From Polaribacter sp. IC066 (GTDB lineage Bacteria > Bacteroidota > Bacteroidia > Flavobacteriales > Flavobacteriaceae), in the NCBI RefSeq assembly GCF_007997085.1, contig NZ_VORR01000016.1:1-64000 (forward strand): a stretch of 64,000 nt of DNA, read 5' to 3'. Position numbers and translations under genes: made by a program. The notes below the pieces were generated by a model that saw nothing but the letters and a program-made list of their open reading frames with translations, was not told the DNA's origin and searched no databases. The first letter of the stretch is position 1; every line of letters starts with the position of its first letter. Below are positions 61,625-64,000 of the stretch, one piece after another.

Positions 61625-61662
61625 TATTCTTTATATTAGCCTAAATATTTTCTTTTAAATTT

Positions 61663-62832
61663 ATGAAACATTTTGATGTTGCAATTATTGGTAGTGGACC
61701 TTCTGGCGCCTCAACAGCATTTTATTTAGGCCAACAAGGTATTACTACCGTAATTATAGAAAAAGAAACACTCCCAAGATATAAAACATGTGGTGGTGGT
61801 TTTGTAAATAGAGGTAAAAAGGAAATGCCTTTTGATATTTCTGAAGTTGTAGAACGCGCGTTTTTTACAGTAGATAGTTATTTTAATAATAATGAAAAAA
61901 TTGTCTATAAATCTAGTAAAAACATTCCTATTGTTACGATGATTATGCGCGATGCCTTTGATAATCTAATTACACAAAAAGCAAAAGAATTTGGAGTTAC
62001 CTTATTAGAAAATCATAAACTAATAAGCATCGATTTTATTGGTGAAAAATCGATCTTAAAAACTTCTCAAGGAGAAATTTCTGCAAATTTTGTTATTGCT
62101 GCAGATGGTGTTTTGAGTACGACTGCAAAAATGGCGGGATGGAAAGAAGACACAAGAAAATTAATTCCTGCATTAGAATATGAAGTTAAAGTTTCTGCAG
62201 AAGATTTTGAGCGACTTTCTAAAACTGTTCGTTTTGATATTGATGCAGTTCCTTATGGATATGCATGGAGTTTTCCGAAAAAAAATCATTTGTCTTTAGG
62301 AGTTTTAACGACCAAAAAAGGAAAAATTAATTTAAAAGAATATTATAGAAAATATATTGAAACTTTAGGGATTAAAGAAATTATACAAGAAGATGCACAT
62401 GGTTTTCAAATTCCGATTGCACCAAGAACAGACGGCTTTGTAAAAAACAATGTATTTTTAATAGGAGATGCTGCTGGTTTTGCAGAACCAATTACAGCCG
62501 AGGGTATTTCTAACGCAATTTTAAGCGGAAAATATGTTGCCGAAGCAATCATTGAAAGTAATTTAAATAAAGCATTGGCCGCAAAAATCTATTTAGAAAA
62601 ATTAAATATCAAGTTATTACCTGAACTAAAATCTGGTCAAATTTTAGCTAAATTTTTCTACCACCAAAACCCTGTTAGGAACTTTATTCTTACTAAATAC
62701 GGACAACATTTTAACAATATCATGGTCGATGTTTTACACGGAGATAGACCTTTTCCTACAAATGTTGCAGAAAAACTAAAAGCTAAAATTAAAGAAAAGT
62801 TGATAGTGAAACTCAATTTTGAAAAAAAGTGA
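61663..62832 (+). CDS. Geranylgeranyl reductase family FAD-dependent oxidoreductase
   Basis: 389 aa. FAD-binding GSGPSGASTAFYLGQQGI (residues 10-27), PRYKTCGGGFVNRG (about 38-51, the family's Cys-Gly-Gly-Gly motif), AADGVLSTTAKMAGW (about 146-160) and GDAAGFAEPITAEGISNAI (about 267-285). It probably reduces isoprenoid double bonds or a related hydrophobic substrate at the membrane face. It stands 38 nt after the EEP gene. Confidence 0.85.
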   Translation: MKHFDVAIIGSGPSGASTAFYLGQQGITTVIIEKETLPRYKTCGGGFVNRGKKEMPFDISEVVERAFFTVDSYFNNNEKIVYKSSKNIPIVTMIMRDAFDNLITQKAKEFGVTLLENHKLISIDFIGEKSILKTSQGEISANFVIAADGVLSTTAKMAGWKEDTRKLIPALEYEVKVSAEDFERLSKTVRFDIDAVPYGYAWSFPKKNHLSLGVLTTKKGKINLKEYYRKYIETLGIKEIIQEDAHGFQIPIAPRTDGFVKNNVFLIGDAAGFAEPITAEGISNAILSGKYVAEAIIESNLNKALAAKIYLEKLNIKLLPELKSGQILAKFFYHQNPVRNFILTKYGQHFNNIMVDVLHGDRPFPTNVAEKLKAKIKEKLIVKLNFEKK

Positions 62833-62863
62833 AGCTGTGATTACAAAATTGTAAGTTGAACTA

Positions 62864-62909
62864 AATCTGCTTTATGTGCTGAACTTGTTTCAATATCTAG
62901 CGGAATCTT
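62864..62909. repeat. Diverged second copy of the 48232 hairpin repeat
   Basis: AATCTGCTTTATGTGCTGAA and CTTGTTTCAATATCTAGCGG align base for base with 48232-48274 with a handful of changes. It follows the reductase stop by about 30 nt and may end that transcript. Confidence 0.6.
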
Positions 62910-62965
62910 GCTTCAGAATTTAGCAGCATCTCGGATTTAACAAACCGACCCTATAAGTCGAAATA

Positions 62966-63533
62966 TTAAAAGATATTCCTTTTGAATACCTCGATGGCGT
63001 TACTTCGAAGTTGTTCTTTTACTTGCACTTTCTTTAGCTTTTTTTTGTTATAATGCTTTTTATCAGCAATATAAACGGTCTTTAAAACTTCTGCAAAAAC
63101 GACACTTTTATCTTTATTAGTAAGTTGAATATTTTTAATTAAATCGATTTCCTTTATAATTTCTACATCTTTTTTAATTTGTGTTATTTCATCCGCAGTA
63201 AAATAAAATTAACATAACAGTTTTCTTTGGCTGGTCTTTTAAATTTGATGGTTGCAGCTTTATCACAAACCACATAATTAGCACCTAAAATGTTCATTAA
63301 TTGAATCATAAAAATAGGATCGGTTGCAGAGAACAAACTTCCTCCAAGAATCGATCCTACATAATTACTATCTTTATAAGACAATTTAATAGGAACGTTA
63401 ACCTTACATAAATCATCAGAAACCTCATAAATTTTCCCAGTAGTTCTTCTATACATAGGAGAAAGGTTAACGCCATATTTATAAATAGTACTCTTGTTGA
63501 TAAACTTTTCTAAAATTTTTGAAATGGTTGCAT
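62966..63533 (-). pseudogene. DUF4442 (hotdog-fold) gene with two single-base frameshifts
   Basis: The middle part is open from 63456 to 63184 and matches DUF4442 proteins: NLSPMYRRTTGKIYEV, YVGSILGGSLFSATDPIFM, NYVVCDKAATIKFKRPAKE. Upstream, the same frame reads ATISKILEKFINKSTIYKYG back to an ATG at 63533 that is out of frame by one base, as if ATGG had become ATG. Downstream, the family sequence continues in another frame (FTADEITQIKKDVEI, LTNKDKSVVFAEVLKTVYI) to a stop at 62966-62968; the shift lies in a T-run near 63205. Without the shifts it would be an ordinary gene of about 190 aa. Confidence 0.75.
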
Positions 63534-63851
63534 ACCTTAATTATTTTCTAAATCTAAAATATAGTTTCATTTTAAAAACTAATAATTGCTAATGTTGATA
63601 CATTTTTTTATCGCAAATTTAAGATTTCTAGCTTCAATATTATTTTTTATGGTTGATAATCTCTTTTAAAAATAACAAATAAAAACCTGCAGTTTCTAGG
63701 TAGACTTTAGCAGAATCTTTACTTAAATACCTCTGTAAAAACATCATTGCACATTACCCTTTACAGAGTAAAACATAATTGATCTAAAAACAACATACAC
63801 TTAAAAGTAGCTTGTTACTTTCTGTTTAATGAAATACTTATAAAGTATTCA
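63534..63851. other. Intergenic stretch without recognised gene
   Basis: About 320 AT-rich bases between the DUF4442 pseudogene and a possible insertion-sequence end. No open frame or strong hairpin is recognised. Confidence 0.45.
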
Positions 63852-64000
63852 TAGTGTCCGACTAAAAATAGTTTAGGTTCATAAATCGTTTTAAAATTAA
63901 GGGGTTTCACTTGCTTTTTAAAAGGATATCTTATTTTTTGAATTAATTTTCAAATAAAAATTCATCCCTATTTTTTTCTGACTTTAAGTTAGTAATAATC
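63852..64000 (-). mobile_element. Possible end of an IS4-like (DUF4372-type) insertion sequence
   Basis: On the minus strand a frame entering from the right edge reads TNLKSEKNRDEFLFEN and stops at 63943-63945, like the short acidic/Phe-rich tail of IS4-type transposases of Bacteroidetes. About 60 bases later comes AACCTAAACTATTTTTAG then TCGGACACTA, which I recall as a terminal inverted repeat of such elements. Only one end is in the window, so the call is tentative. Confidence 0.35.

Overview
The window is AT-rich DNA from a member of the Bacteroidetes, most likely a marine Flavobacteriaceae species of the Polaribacter/Tenacibaculum kind. This is inferred from the gene families (a TonB receptor paired with a surface beta-propeller lipoprotein, DUF3857-type transglutaminase remains, an ORF6N protein, a LuxC-type acyl-CoA reductase beside ferredoxin and serC, MutL next to two rhomboids), from -7 boxes of the Bacteroidetes type TAnnTTTG, and from typical flavobacterial intergenic palindromes. 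No rRNA or tRNA gene and no CRISPR array was seen.

Bases 365-8607 are a vitamin B12 acquisition and remodelling locus. On the minus strand lie a BtuF-like protein without signal peptide, then a cobalamin riboswitch, the BtuB-type outer-membrane receptor and a BtuG-like surface lipoprotein. Divergent on the plus strand is cobU-cobT-cobS-cobC followed by a BtuF-like lipoprotein. Together these would capture corrinoids, bring them across the outer membrane and finish the nucleotide loop from cobinamide. The riboswitch sits only in front of the receptor arm.

Bases 8746-16011 (minus strand) hold a seven-TM LuxR-type regulator, a DUF2834 protein and topoisomerase IV (parC, parE), with an ORF6N gene and a structured repeat between the two subunits. 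Rightward follow lysA and a GNAT enzyme, and then the most striking feature: ten tandem ~250-bp units (about 18333-20878) directly in front of tex. Each unit carries a decayed copy of the tex leader and its first ~27 codons plus a hairpin repeat. After tex come a decayed antitoxin remnant, an intact RelE/ParE-type toxin-antitoxin pair and topB.

Bases 26400-45920 are mainly housekeeping: DUF2132, a Rossmann protein, Xaa-Pro aminopeptidase, gcvT, DUF2071, a fatty-acyl-reductase-like SDR, ychF, a carboxypeptidase-D-regulatory-like protein, ferredoxin, acyl-CoA reductase, serC, serA, DUF1015, a YggS-type PLP protein and a DnaQ-like exonuclease with a GIY-YIG domain. Bases 46858-62832 hold an ECF sigma/anti-sigma pair, a dicarboxylate symporter, a sulfurtransferase, an epimerase, DUF721-recF, a TPR protein, ribH, mutL, two rhomboids, an EEP-fold protein and a geranylgeranyl-reductase-type flavoprotein.

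Gene decay is a second theme. A transglutaminase-like gene (45998-46770), a DUF937 gene (48601-49236), a DUF4442 gene (62966-63533), an antitoxin copy (23012-23140) and the gene cut by the left edge all show frameshifts, while the housekeeping genes are intact. The right edge appears to enter an insertion sequence.
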